Origin: Pseudomonadota bacterium
Lineage (GTDB): Bacteria > Pseudomonadota > Alphaproteobacteria > Rhodospirillales > Magnetospirillaceae
Assembly (NCBI GenBank): GCA_021793155.1
Contig: JAJYTF010000020.1
Coordinates: forward strand, 19,271-83,270
Length of the DNA stretch: 64,000 nucleotides
Reading direction: 5' to 3'
Shown here: piece after piece, positions 55,284 through 63,714 of the stretch
Position numbering within the stretch: position 1 is the stretch's first letter
Layout: every line of letters starts with the position of its first letter
Notes under the pieces: generated by a model
What the model saw: only the letters and a program-made list of their open reading frames with translations
What the model was told of the DNA's origin: nothing
The model's database searches: none
Made by a program: the position numbers and the translations under genes

Positions 55284-55694
55284 TCAACGATCCAAGTCTC
55301 CGCAGAGGGCATCCATGATCCGGCACTCGGCAATCGAATGCCCCTGACAATTGACCACCTCCCGCAATCCATTGCGGAGCCGGACGAGGTCGGCAATCCT
55401 TTGCTCCACTTCGGCCAGATGTTGGGAGGCCAGTTGATCGGCATCGGCGCACGGATGGTCCGGGTGTTCGGCCAGGCGCAACAGCGCGCGAATGGCGTCG
55501 ATGTTGAACCCCAGGTCGCGTCCACGGCGAATGAATCGCAGCCGCCTGACGTGGTCCTCGCCGTATTCGCGGTAGCCTGTCGCCGTTCGCCGAGGATCGG
55601 TCAGCAGGCCGATCTTTTCGTAATACCGAATCGTCTCGATATTGACCCCGGTGCGTTTGCCCAATTCGCCGATGGTGATGCCGGCCTGTATCAT
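55284..55694 (-). CDS. MerR-family metal-responsive regulator
   Basis: This regulator has about 136 residues. The N-terminal winged helix 'TIGELGKRTGVNIETIRYYE' and 'GLLTDPRRTATGYREY' is typical, followed by a coiled dimerisation helix. C-terminal Cys in 'HPCADADQ', 'VNCQGHSIAECRIMDALCGD' suggest Zn/Cd/Pb sensing of the ZntR/CadR kind. It is divergent from a CDF exporter, with a MerR-type operator in the 19-bp promoter spacer between them. The start at 55694 is the likely one; 55727 is an alternative. Confidence 0.88.
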   Translation of the reverse strand: MIQAGITIGELGKRTGVNIETIRYYEKIGLLTDPRRTATGYREYGEDHVRRLRFIRRGRDLGFNIDAIRALLRLAEHPDHPCADADQLASQHLAEVEQRIADLVRLRNGLREVVNCQGHSIAECRIMDALCGDLDR

Positions 55695-55699
55695 CTCCC

Positions 55700-55730
55700 T
55701 TGACCCCGTAGTCGCTACAGGGTGCATCCT
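55700..55730 (+). promoter_or_regulatory. MerR-type promoter/operator for the CDF exporter
   Basis: TTGACC (-35, 55700-55705) and CATCCT (-10, 55725-55730) are separated by 19 bp, the long spacer of MerR-controlled promoters. The spacer carries a dyad: CCC-CGTAG (55705-55710 region) and CTACA-GGG (55715-55722), which resembles ZntR/CadR operators. Metal-bound MerR should twist the DNA to activate. Confidence 0.75.
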
Positions 55731-55767
55731 GCCCTCAATTCCGCTTCAAAGGCAGGGAAAATCTACA

Positions 55768-56751
55768 GTGGCTCATGTGCATAACCACGCCGATGGCCAC
55801 GATCATGGTCACGAGCATCCCGACCGCCATGCCGCTCACGGCGGCGGCGGTGCCCACGGCCATCATCACGGCCCGGCCGATTACGACCGGGCTTTCGCCA
55901 TCGGCGTCGGCCTCAACTTCGGCTTCGTCTGCGTCGAGGCGTTCTATGGCTTTGCCGCCAACTCCCTCGCCTTGCTCGCCGACGCCGCACACAACCTGGC
56001 CGACGTGGCCGGACTCCTGTTGGCCTGGGCGGCGGTATGGCTCAGCAAGAAGCGGGCATCCAAGCGCCGGACCTATGGCTTCGGACGGACGACCATCATG
56101 GCTTCGCTGGTAAACGCCATCGTCCTGTTGATCGGCGTCGGCGGTGTCGCCTGGGAGGCCGTCCAGCGTTTGGCCCATCCGGAATCGACCGCTGCGGGCA
56201 CCGTGATCTGGGTCGCAGCCATCGGCATCGCCATCAACGGCGCGACAGCGGCCATGTTCATGGCGGGTCGGAAAGGCGACCTCAACATCCGCGGCGCCTT
56301 CCTCCATATGGCCGCGGATGCCGCCATATCGCTTGGGGTCGTGGTGGCCGCATTCATGATGAGCCAAACCGGTTGGTTGTGGCTCGACCCCGCCGTCAGC
56401 CTGGCGATTGTCGCAGTGATCGCCGTCGGCACCTGGGGGCTGCTCCGCGAATCGCTCGACCTGTCCCTGGATACGGTTCCTGCGCACATAGACCGCGAGG
56501 GAGTCGAAGAGTTCCTCTTGGAAACGCCCGGCGTGATCGCCCTCCATGATCTCCACATCTGGCCGCTCAGCACCACCTCGGTGGCGCTGACGGCCCATCT
56601 GGTCAGCCCTGGGGCGATCGTGGACGATGATTTCCTGCACCGTCTCTCCGCAAGGCTCCACGAGAAGTTCGGCATTGATCACGCGACGATTCAGGTCGAG
56701 AGAGGTGACGGGGCAGCGAATTGTCGCCTTGCCGACATGCACGGCGGTTGA
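55768..56751 (+). CDS. CDF-family cation (zinc/cadmium) exporter
   Basis: From GTG 55768 (AGGGAA upstream) the protein has about 327 residues. A His-rich N-terminus ('HVHNHADGHDHGHEHPDRH', 'HGHHHG') precedes six membrane helices. The metal-site motifs are 'ALLADAAHNLADVAG' (HxxxD) and 'HMAADAAISLGVVVAAF' (H-x3-D). A C-terminal cytoplasmic domain has 'LHDLHIWPL'. It matches the ZitB/CzcD group of proton antiporters. It is divergent from the MerR regulator that should control it. Confidence 0.93.
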   Translation: MAHVHNHADGHDHGHEHPDRHAAHGGGGAHGHHHGPADYDRAFAIGVGLNFGFVCVEAFYGFAANSLALLADAAHNLADVAGLLLAWAAVWLSKKRASKRRTYGFGRTTIMASLVNAIVLLIGVGGVAWEAVQRLAHPESTAAGTVIWVAAIGIAINGATAAMFMAGRKGDLNIRGAFLHMAADAAISLGVVVAAFMMSQTGWLWLDPAVSLAIVAVIAVGTWGLLRESLDLSLDTVPAHIDREGVEEFLLETPGVIALHDLHIWPLSTTSVALTAHLVSPGAIVDDDFLHRLSARLHEKFGIDHATIQVERGDGAANCRLADMHGG

Positions 56752-57045
56752 CGGCCGCTCGGCGAAGAGACTGCGCCAATAAATCGACGGCTTCAGACTC
56801 GTCTCCTCGGCAACAGCGGCGGGGACGCCGGTGGCCCTGAACAATTTAGGGCCATCTCCGCGCACTCGACGGCGGCAAGGGATCAGATTTATCCGGATGG
56901 GGCGCTTTGGCGAGTCGCTCCATCCCGGCCCCCATTATGCACTTCTGGTGCAGAGTATCCGAACAACACGCCGTATTATCAATGAATTCACAGGGAGCCA
57001 TATTGCCTTTCCAGAAGTTCCCCCCTTTTGGATAAAGGTGCTTTC
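56752..57045. other. Intergenic region, one hairpin
   Basis: About 294 bases without a recognised gene. TGGCCCT (56832-56838) and AGGGCCA (56848-56854) form a 7-bp hairpin with a 9-base AT-rich loop that could terminate the CDF transcript. AT-rich sequence before 57046 probably holds the promoter of the next gene. Confidence 0.45.
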
Positions 57046-57384
57046 ATGTCTCGTGTGAAATACAGCTTCCTGATCCCCGGCTTGGTTGCAGCCGGTCTGA
57101 TTCTGGGCGCCGGCGCAGCTTCGGCTGAAGGCCTGATTGGAATGGCTCCTTCCGTTCACCTGGCGGTACAGAACGTGAGCAGCCAAGCCCAGTTGGCAGA
57201 GACGCTGCGGTCGCAAGGCTATAGCGACATCCGCCTCAGCGAGGTCGCGGCGACCCCAGCCACGCCTCATCCCGAGCGTATCTCCTCGCTTACCGATCAT
57301 CCGGAAAAGGTCCCGGTGCATTCTGGCTGGAATGGCGTGGCGGTAAAAAACGGCCAGGTTGTCCAGGTCTACGTCGACAACTGA
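57046..57384 (+). CDS. Small exported protein of unknown function
   Basis: From ATG 57046 (AAAGG upstream) this 112-residue protein has a clear signal peptide ('LIPGLVAAGLILGAGAASA', cut before EGL). The mature part reads 'LAETLRSQGYSDIRLSEVAA', a Pro/His-containing middle, then 'VPVHSGWNGVAVKNGQVVQV'. The end resembles a small beta-hairpin domain as in PepSY-like short periplasmic proteins, but I cannot name a family. It is a single gene. Confidence 0.75.
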   Translation: MSRVKYSFLIPGLVAAGLILGAGAASAEGLIGMAPSVHLAVQNVSSQAQLAETLRSQGYSDIRLSEVAATPATPHPERISSLTDHPEKVPVHSGWNGVAVKNGQVVQVYVDN

Positions 57385-57427
57385 TCCATCACGCTGAAAT
57401 CGATCAATCCTTTTTGAAATCAATAAA

Positions 57428-59509
57428 TTGAGCAAAGATTTTCCCGCACGGGAAAGGGGAGGAAGGCCGCGCCCGAGCCCCCCATCGCCTCGGCCTTCCT
57501 CTTTTCGCGCCGGCACCCCCGGCTCGTGGTTCTATGCCGCCAGGACAAGTGCCGCGGCCCTGGGCGCGCTATACCTCGCCTATTTGTTTGAATTGGACAC
57601 GCCGTCGTCGGCCGCCATTATAGTCCTGATCGTGGCTCATCCCATTCACGGTATGGTGTGGTCCAAGAGCATCTATCGCCTGGTGGGAACCTTGGTCGGT
57701 GGCCTGGCCTCGCTGCTGCTGGCCGGATTGTTTGCCCAATCGCCGGAAATGTACCTGCTGGGGCTAGGTGCCTGGTTGGCCTTATGCACCGGCGCGGCCT
57801 CGCTGCTGCGCAATTTTCGTTCCTACGGCGCCATGTTGGCGGGGTATACGGTAGGCCTCATTTCTTTTCCAGGCGGCGTCGACACCGCTCCGCAGGCGAT
57901 CTTCGAGGTGACGGCGGCCCGGGTCGCGGGTGTGTCGCTCGGCATCGTCTGTTCCGCCCTGGTGGCCTCGCTGTCGACGCGCCGCTCGACGGCCAGCATC
58001 GTCAACAGGCGCCTGCAGATTGCTCTGCACGACTTGTGCGAATTCGCCGCCTTCGTGCTGGCCGCCCCGGTTGCCGATGCGATCGAAGAGCGTCGGTCCA
58101 AGCTGAGGGCTGAAATCGCAGCGGTCGACAATCTGATCGAGTTCGGCGCCGCCGAAGCCCCCGAAGCGGCAGAGTTTGCCGATGCCCAGCGGCTGTCGGT
58201 GATGTCGCTGTTCGCTACTCTTACCGCTGTCGGCGGCCTGCACGAAGTCCTGATTGGGGCCGAGGGAAGCCTTCCGGTGCGACTACGCGAGGACACGCGC
58301 CGCGCCCTGGCCGAACTCGGTGGCTCGGCGGGCGCGCAAGAGCGGGCCGCCCACCCTGCTTCGGTGGCATTGGCCCATCTTGGCGCTCTGCGCCGGCGCG
58401 TTGGCGCGGCTTTCATTCCCGGTAATATGCCGTCCCTGATCGTGCTCGACCGACTGCACGAACTTCTCGATGATCTGGTCGATACAATCGAAACCATGCA
58501 GACCTCGTCCCGCCGGCCGACGGAGGAAGTGGGCCGCCGATCCTACCATCGCGACTGGAGACGGGCTGCCCTTAACGGTCTACGGGCGGCCATCACCGTA
58601 TGGCTGTGCGGAGCGGTCTGGATCGCCACGGCCTGGCCGACCGGTTCGGTGATGATTTCTGCCGCCATCCCAAATGTGGTGCTGCTGTCGCTGCAAGACC
58701 ATCCAGCCCGGGATTCTCTTCAATTTGCCGAGGGTGTGGCACTGGCCGCCGTCGCCGCACTGGCCTACATGCTGGCGGTGCTTCCTCATGTGGCGGATTT
58801 CCCGGTGCTTGCCGTGGCACTTGCGGTGCCGCTGTTCCTGGGAGCGCTGGTCACCACCAAGGCGGCAGGCGCTTTTCGCGGCGCGGGCTTCCTGGTGTTC
58901 TTCCTGGTGCTGCTGTCGCCTGCCAACGTCATGCGCTACGACATGACCGCCCAGCTCAATCTGTCTCTGGCAGTGATCTGCGGGGCCGTTCTGACGGCAC
59001 TGATCTACCGACTGGTTCTGCCGGCCAACCCGGCCGCGCAGGCGCGCAACCTGCGCCGCGCCATCCGTACCGACCTGTTGGCCTTGCTGCGGGGACATCA
59101 AGCCGTGCGGCGCGAGACCTGGGAAATGCGGATGCATGATCGACTGTTGCGGCTGGCCAACTGCTTTCCGGCAGGAGACTCGCGGCAGAATGGATTGCGC
59201 AGCGGCCACACTGCTCTTCGCCTCGGACGCCAGATCATCCGCTTGCGCGGCCTGGCCGGGAACCTGCCGGAACACATCGCCGGGCGCACGGTAGTGGTGC
59301 GGGCCTTGCGTGGCTTGCGCGCCATCGACCGGTCTCCGGACCGGGTTGCTGGCCTAGCCGAAAAGGCGGCGATGCGCCTGTCGAGCATGACCGCCCGGGA
59401 CGATGGCGAGAGATTTCCTGACCTGGCTCGGGCAGCCGCCGCATTAGCGGCCATCGCCTCGTCGCTGAAAGGCCGGCACGGCATTCTGGCGGATGCCGGA
59501 CTGAAATGA
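57428..59509 (+). CDS. FUSC/AaeB-family efflux permease
   Basis: This 693-residue membrane protein has two sets of helices ('AALGALYLAYLFELDTPSSA', 'LAVALAVPLFLGALVTTKAA') and large cytoplasmic segments, as in fusaric-acid-resistance and AaeB permeases. It exports aromatic acids in a tripartite system. It is followed closely by DUF1656, HlyD-type and outer-membrane genes. The TTG start at 57428 has a poor ribosome site; no in-frame ATG lies near, so the true start is uncertain. Confidence 0.9.
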   Translation: MSKDFPARERGGRPRPSPPSPRPSSFRAGTPGSWFYAARTSAAALGALYLAYLFELDTPSSAAIIVLIVAHPIHGMVWSKSIYRLVGTLVGGLASLLLAGLFAQSPEMYLLGLGAWLALCTGAASLLRNFRSYGAMLAGYTVGLISFPGGVDTAPQAIFEVTAARVAGVSLGIVCSALVASLSTRRSTASIVNRRLQIALHDLCEFAAFVLAAPVADAIEERRSKLRAEIAAVDNLIEFGAAEAPEAAEFADAQRLSVMSLFATLTAVGGLHEVLIGAEGSLPVRLREDTRRALAELGGSAGAQERAAHPASVALAHLGALRRRVGAAFIPGNMPSLIVLDRLHELLDDLVDTIETMQTSSRRPTEEVGRRSYHRDWRRAALNGLRAAITVWLCGAVWIATAWPTGSVMISAAIPNVVLLSLQDHPARDSLQFAEGVALAAVAALAYMLAVLPHVADFPVLAVALAVPLFLGALVTTKAAGAFRGAGFLVFFLVLLSPANVMRYDMTAQLNLSLAVICGAVLTALIYRLVLPANPAAQARNLRRAIRTDLLALLRGHQAVRRETWEMRMHDRLLRLANCFPAGDSRQNGLRSGHTALRLGRQIIRLRGLAGNLPEHIAGRTVVVRALRGLRAIDRSPDRVAGLAEKAAMRLSSMTARDDGERFPDLARAAAALAAIASSLKGRHGILADAGLK

Positions 59510-59522
59510 CGGGAGACAGGGG

Positions 59523-59717
59523 GTGCTGAAGGACGTCGATCTCGGCGGCATCTACCTTGCCGCCCTGGTTCTTCACCTGTTGCTCGCCGCGGTCCTTTTC
59601 TTCGCCTGCCGTGGAGCGCTTGGCCGCATCCGTCTGCTGGGTAGGGTCTGGTATCTGGCGCTGTTCGAGGCGGCGCTGTTCGTCGTGGTTTTCGCTCTGT
59701 TGCTTCCCTTTGTCTGA
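59523..59717 (+). CDS. DUF1656 small membrane protein (AaeX-like)
   Basis: This 64-residue protein has two membrane helices ('IYLAALVLHLLLAAVLFFA', 'LALFEAALFVVVFALLLPF') and the 'VDLGGIYL' start typical of DUF1656. It always lies between FUSC and HlyD genes in such operons; AaeX of E. coli is its counterpart. Starts with GTG at 59523, 13 bases after the permease. Confidence 0.9.
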   Translation: MLKDVDLGGIYLAALVLHLLLAAVLFFACRGALGRIRLLGRVWYLALFEAALFVVVFALLLPFV

Positions 59718-59728
59718 GAGACAGACCC

Positions 59729-60670
59729 ATGCTGATCAACGGCTTCCGCGTGGCCGTCACGCTGGCATTGACTGCCGCGGCCGTCTTTCTTGGTGCTGCC
59801 CTGTGGCGTTATTACATGGTCTCGCCCTGGACCCGCGACGGACGGGTGCGCGCCGAAGTGGTGGATATCGCTCCCGAGGTGGCCGGAACCGTCGTGGCGC
59901 TGAACGTCCGCGACAATCAGTTCGTCCACAAAGGCGATGCCTTGTTACAGATCGATCCGACCCGGTTCCGCCTGGCCGTGGCGCTGGCCGAAGCAGAACT
60001 TGAGCAGCGCAGTCAGGAACTTCGGATCCGCGCCGCCGACGCCCGCAGACGCGCCGGGCTGCACGACGTGGTGTCGGCCGAGGAGATCGAACGCTTCGAA
60101 AGCACCGCAAGGGTCGCAGCAGCAGCCGTGGAAGCCGCCAGGGCGAGCCTCGACCTCGCCAAGCTTAATCTTGAGCGGGCCAGGTTACGTTCTCCCGTCA
60201 ACGGGTACGTGACCAACCTGCATCTGCGGGTCGGCGATTACATTCCAGTGGGAGTGCCACGGATCGCCGTCCTCGATGCCGACTCCTTCTGGCTTGTCGG
60301 ATATTTCGACGAAACCCGGTTGCGGGCGATTCATTTGGGCGACCCGGCACTGGTCCTGCTGATGGGGAATCCGGCGCCCTTGTCGGCGCATGTCGAAAGC
60401 ATCGGGCGGGGTGTCAGCGATCCCAATACCCGGCCGGACGCCTTCGGGCTGCCCGACGTCAACCCGGTCTTCTCATGGGTACGCCTGGCGCAGCGGATCC
60501 CCGTCCGCCTGCATATCGACCGCGTGCCCCCAGGCGTCAATCTGGTGGCTGGAACCACCTGCACGGTCACCGTCGGCGCCGGGCAGGGCCGGGTCCCCGG
60601 TGATTTGCGGACTGGGCAGCGAGCCTGGATCAGCGAGACGCTGGTCTGGCTCGGTGAAATCCTGAGTTAG
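59729..60670 (+). CDS. HlyD/AaeA-type periplasmic adaptor
   Basis: This 313-residue membrane-fusion protein has an N-terminal anchor helix (about 8-28), then 'SPWTRDGRVRAEVVDIAPEV' and 'VRDNQFVHKGDALLQIDPTR' (lipoyl half-motif), a helical hairpin ('AEAELEQRSQELRIRAADAR'), the second lipoyl half 'RSPVNGYVTNLHLRVGDYI' and a beta-barrel end. It links the FUSC permease to the outer-membrane channel encoded downstream. Confidence 0.94.
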   Translation: MLINGFRVAVTLALTAAAVFLGAALWRYYMVSPWTRDGRVRAEVVDIAPEVAGTVVALNVRDNQFVHKGDALLQIDPTRFRLAVALAEAELEQRSQELRIRAADARRRAGLHDVVSAEEIERFESTARVAAAAVEAARASLDLAKLNLERARLRSPVNGYVTNLHLRVGDYIPVGVPRIAVLDADSFWLVGYFDETRLRAIHLGDPALVLLMGNPAPLSAHVESIGRGVSDPNTRPDAFGLPDVNPVFSWVRLAQRIPVRLHIDRVPPGVNLVAGTTCTVTVGAGQGRVPGDLRTGQRAWISETLVWLGEILS

Positions 60671-60682
60671 GCGGGCCACGGC

Positions 60683-62089
60683 ATGCGAGGTTGGTTCCTG
60701 CATACGGTCGTTGTCGCCTTGTTGCTGGGCGGCTGCACCGTTGGTCCCGACTACGTAGCGCCCCGCCCTGATCTGCCCAGCCAATGGAGCGAAAAGCTGC
60801 CGGTGTCCGATCATCGGGACACGCCGCCCCCGGCCTTGTGGTGGCGCGGCTTCCATGATCCGGTTCTGAACCGGTTGGCGGTGCGCGCAACGGCATCCAA
60901 CCTCGATCTGCGCATCGCCGCCCAGCGACTGACGGAGGCTCGGGCTGATCGGGATGCGGCGGCCGCCTCGGCCCGGCCGGTGATCACCGCCGGCTTGCTG
61001 GATGCCGAGATGCGAACCAGCGAGACGGTAGCTTGGCCGCCGGGCATCGGAGGCTATCGGATGGAACAGGGTGGCTTGGACGTCTCCTGGGAACTGGATG
61101 TCTTCGGCGGCACCCGCCGTGCCGTCGAAGCGGCCGATGCCCTGGTCGGTGTTTCGCTCGAAGAGCGCCATGCGATCATGGTCAGCCTGCTCGCGGAGGT
61201 CGCCTTCGATTACGTGACCTTGCGCGCCAGCCAGGCGCGCCTGGAGGTTGCCGAGCGCAGTATCGCGGTGCAACGCCAGACCCTGGCGCTGACCCAGCGG
61301 GCCTATGCCGCGGGGATTGGCCGCGACATCGACGTGGCCCGCGCCCGCGCCGCCGTCGAGATTGCGGAAGGCCAGGTCCCCCCGCTGGACGCGGCGGTGG
61401 CGCGCATGAGCCATGCCCTAAGCGTTCTGGTCGGCGGGTTTCCGGGTGATCTGCAAGCTGAGTTGACCCAGGCCGCTGAGCCCGGTGTTCCGTCGCCACC
61501 GCCACTTCCCAATATTCTGCCGTCGGATGTTCTGCGCCGACGGCCCGACATCCGCAAGGCGGAGCGGCGCATCGCGGCGGCGACCGCGCAGGTGGGGGTG
61601 ACGACCGCCGAGTTGTTTCCGCGGTTCCTTATCCCGCTGGGGATCGGCTTCCTGGCCAGCGATGTGCAAGCGCTGCTGCAGGCTCAGAGCATGATCTGGG
61701 AGGTCGGTGTCGCGGCCGGGCAGACTGTCTATGACGGCGGGCGGAGCGATGCCCGCGTCCGTGCCGCCCGGGCGGTGGCCGAGGCGGACCGCCTGGCTTA
61801 TCTGCGCATCATCCGCACGGCGTTCCGCGAGGTTGAGGATTCCTTGTCCAACCTTGCGGCGGAACGGCGGCGGCACCGAGCCCTCGAAAAGGCATGGGAC
61901 GACGAGCGGCAGGCTCTCGCTCGGACGACGAAGTTATATGCCCAGGGCCTTTGCGACTTCGTCAAGGTGCTCGACAGCCAGCGCACGACCGTTCTGCTTG
62001 AGGATGCGGTGGTGCAGAGCCAGTGGCACGAGGTGGTCGACGTCATCGCCTTCTACAAAGCCACAGGAGGCGGATGGAGCCAGGAATGA
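60683..62089 (+). CDS. Outer-membrane efflux lipoprotein (NodT family)
   Basis: This 468-residue TolC-like channel protein has a lipoprotein signal ending 'LLLGGCTVGPDY' (Cys about 18). It carries two outer-membrane-efflux repeats, with 'WELDVFGGTRRAVEAADALV', 'LPSDVLRRRPDIRKAERRIA' and the C-terminal 'VDVIAFYKATGGGW' typical of NodT-type factors. It completes the tripartite exporter. It starts 12 bases after the adaptor gene. Confidence 0.95.
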   Translation: MRGWFLHTVVVALLLGGCTVGPDYVAPRPDLPSQWSEKLPVSDHRDTPPPALWWRGFHDPVLNRLAVRATASNLDLRIAAQRLTEARADRDAAAASARPVITAGLLDAEMRTSETVAWPPGIGGYRMEQGGLDVSWELDVFGGTRRAVEAADALVGVSLEERHAIMVSLLAEVAFDYVTLRASQARLEVAERSIAVQRQTLALTQRAYAAGIGRDIDVARARAAVEIAEGQVPPLDAAVARMSHALSVLVGGFPGDLQAELTQAAEPGVPSPPPLPNILPSDVLRRRPDIRKAERRIAAATAQVGVTTAELFPRFLIPLGIGFLASDVQALLQAQSMIWEVGVAAGQTVYDGGRSDARVRAARAVAEADRLAYLRIIRTAFREVEDSLSNLAAERRRHRALEKAWDDERQALARTTKLYAQGLCDFVKVLDSQRTTVLLEDAVVQSQWHEVVDVIAFYKATGGGWSQE

Positions 62090-62148
62090 TGAAAATATGG
62101 CCCGCACCACCGGGCCTCAGAGCCGTCTCAAAATCAGGGAGGATACAG

Positions 62149-63714
62149 ATGCATTTGGTTGAGCCGGGTGAAGGTCTGGAACTTCGGTTCCCACCACGAT
62201 TCAATGTCGCCGTCGAGTTCATCGACCGCCATCTGGCGCAAGGACGCGGCGGCAAGGTAGCAATTCGCAGCATCGAGGGCGACGTCACTTACGCCGAACT
62301 GGCCGCCAGCGTGAACCGATGCGCCAACCTGCTCACCAACCTTGGTATTGGGCGTGGCGAACGCCTTCTCATGCTGATCAAGGATTGCCCGGAGTTCTTC
62401 TTCGTCTTCTGGGGAGCGATCAAGGCCGGGGTAATTCCGGTTCCCATCAACACCCTTTTGAAGGCCAAGGACTACGCCTTCATCATCGACAATTCCGCTT
62501 GTGCCTGTCTGGTCTATTCACCGGAATTCGCGTCCGAGGTCGAGCAGGGGCTGGCCGCCTCGCCCCATAAGCCCACCCGTGTGTTCCGCGTGGACAGCGA
62601 CAGCCTGCTGGCACAGTTGGCCCGGCAATCCGACCAGTTCACCGCGGTTTCGGCGTCCCCCACCGATGAATGCTTCTGGCTGTATTCGTCAGGCTCGACC
62701 GGTCAGCCGAAGGGCGCCGTCCATCTGCATCGAGATATGGTGGTCACCAGTTATTACTATGGTGAAAAGACGCTCGGCGTGCGTGAAGACGACGTGTGCT
62801 TTTCGGCTGCCAAACTGTTCTTCGCCTATGGTCTGGGCAACGGCATGACATTCCCCTTATGGGCGGGAGCGACCTCGGTCCTCATGGCGGCGCGGCCGAC
62901 GCCGGAAAGTGCGTTTGCCACCATCGAGCTGTTCAAACCGACCTTGTTCTTCGGGGTCCCAACGCTTTATGCCTCGCAGCTGGCCGCCCTTGACACCATG
63001 AAGCCCGACCTGTCTTCCATCCGGCTTTGCGCCTCGGCGGGCGAAGCCTTGCCGGCCGAGGTTTTCAAGCGCTGGAAAGCTCACACTGGCACCATTATCC
63101 TGGACGGCATCGGCTCGACCGAGGTGCTGCACATTTTCATTTCAAATCGAGTCGGCGAGCACAAGCCGGGCTCGACCGGCAAGCTGGTCGAGGGATACGA
63201 GGCGGTGATCCTGGATGCGAACGACCGCGAGGTGCCTGCCGGCGAAGCCGGGCGCCTTATGGTCCGAGGGCCATCTACCGCCAAGTATTACTGGAGAAAC
63301 CCTGAGAAGACGGCCAGTACCATGCTGGGCGACTGGCTGAATACGGGCGACACCTATTATCGTGATGAAGACGGTTACTTCTTCTACTGTGGCCGCTCTG
63401 ACGACATGCTGAAGGTGGGAGGTATCTGGTGCTCGCCCTTCGAGATCGAGGCCGCCTTGATCGAACATGAGGCGGTCTTCGAGGCCGCGGTGGTCGGCTT
63501 GCCCGATGCCCAAAGCCTGATCAAACCCGAGGCTTGGATCGTCCTGCGCGACGGCGTGAAGCCCACCTCGGAACTGGAAGAGGACTTGAAACGGCACTGC
63601 AAGGCAAAGATGGCGCCTTACAAATATCCTCGAAGGTTCCATTTCATCGACGCGCTGCCGAAAACCGCAACCGGGAAGATCCAGCGGTTCCGGCTGCATG
63701 TACCTGGCCCGTGA
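62149..63714 (+). CDS. Benzoate-CoA ligase family protein
   Basis: From ATG 62149 (GGGAGG six bases upstream) this 521-residue acyl-adenylating enzyme has 'YSSGSTGQPKGAVHLHRDM' (AMP loop), 'AKLFFAYGLGNGMTFPLWAG', 'GIGSTEVLHIFISN', 'LNTGDTYYRDEDGYF', 'GRSDDMLKVGGIW' and the catalytic Lys in 'TATGKIQRF'. These patterns match benzoate-CoA ligases, which activate benzoate for aromatic degradation; 4-hydroxybenzoate or related acids are possible. It follows the efflux operon by 59 bases, so activation and export of aromatic acids may be co-regulated. Confidence 0.92.
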   Translation: MHLVEPGEGLELRFPPRFNVAVEFIDRHLAQGRGGKVAIRSIEGDVTYAELAASVNRCANLLTNLGIGRGERLLMLIKDCPEFFFVFWGAIKAGVIPVPINTLLKAKDYAFIIDNSACACLVYSPEFASEVEQGLAASPHKPTRVFRVDSDSLLAQLARQSDQFTAVSASPTDECFWLYSSGSTGQPKGAVHLHRDMVVTSYYYGEKTLGVREDDVCFSAAKLFFAYGLGNGMTFPLWAGATSVLMAARPTPESAFATIELFKPTLFFGVPTLYASQLAALDTMKPDLSSIRLCASAGEALPAEVFKRWKAHTGTIILDGIGSTEVLHIFISNRVGEHKPGSTGKLVEGYEAVILDANDREVPAGEAGRLMVRGPSTAKYYWRNPEKTASTMLGDWLNTGDTYYRDEDGYFFYCGRSDDMLKVGGIWCSPFEIEAALIEHEAVFEAAVVGLPDAQSLIKPEAWIVLRDGVKPTSELEEDLKRHCKAKMAPYKYPRRFHFIDALPKTATGKIQRFRLHVPGP

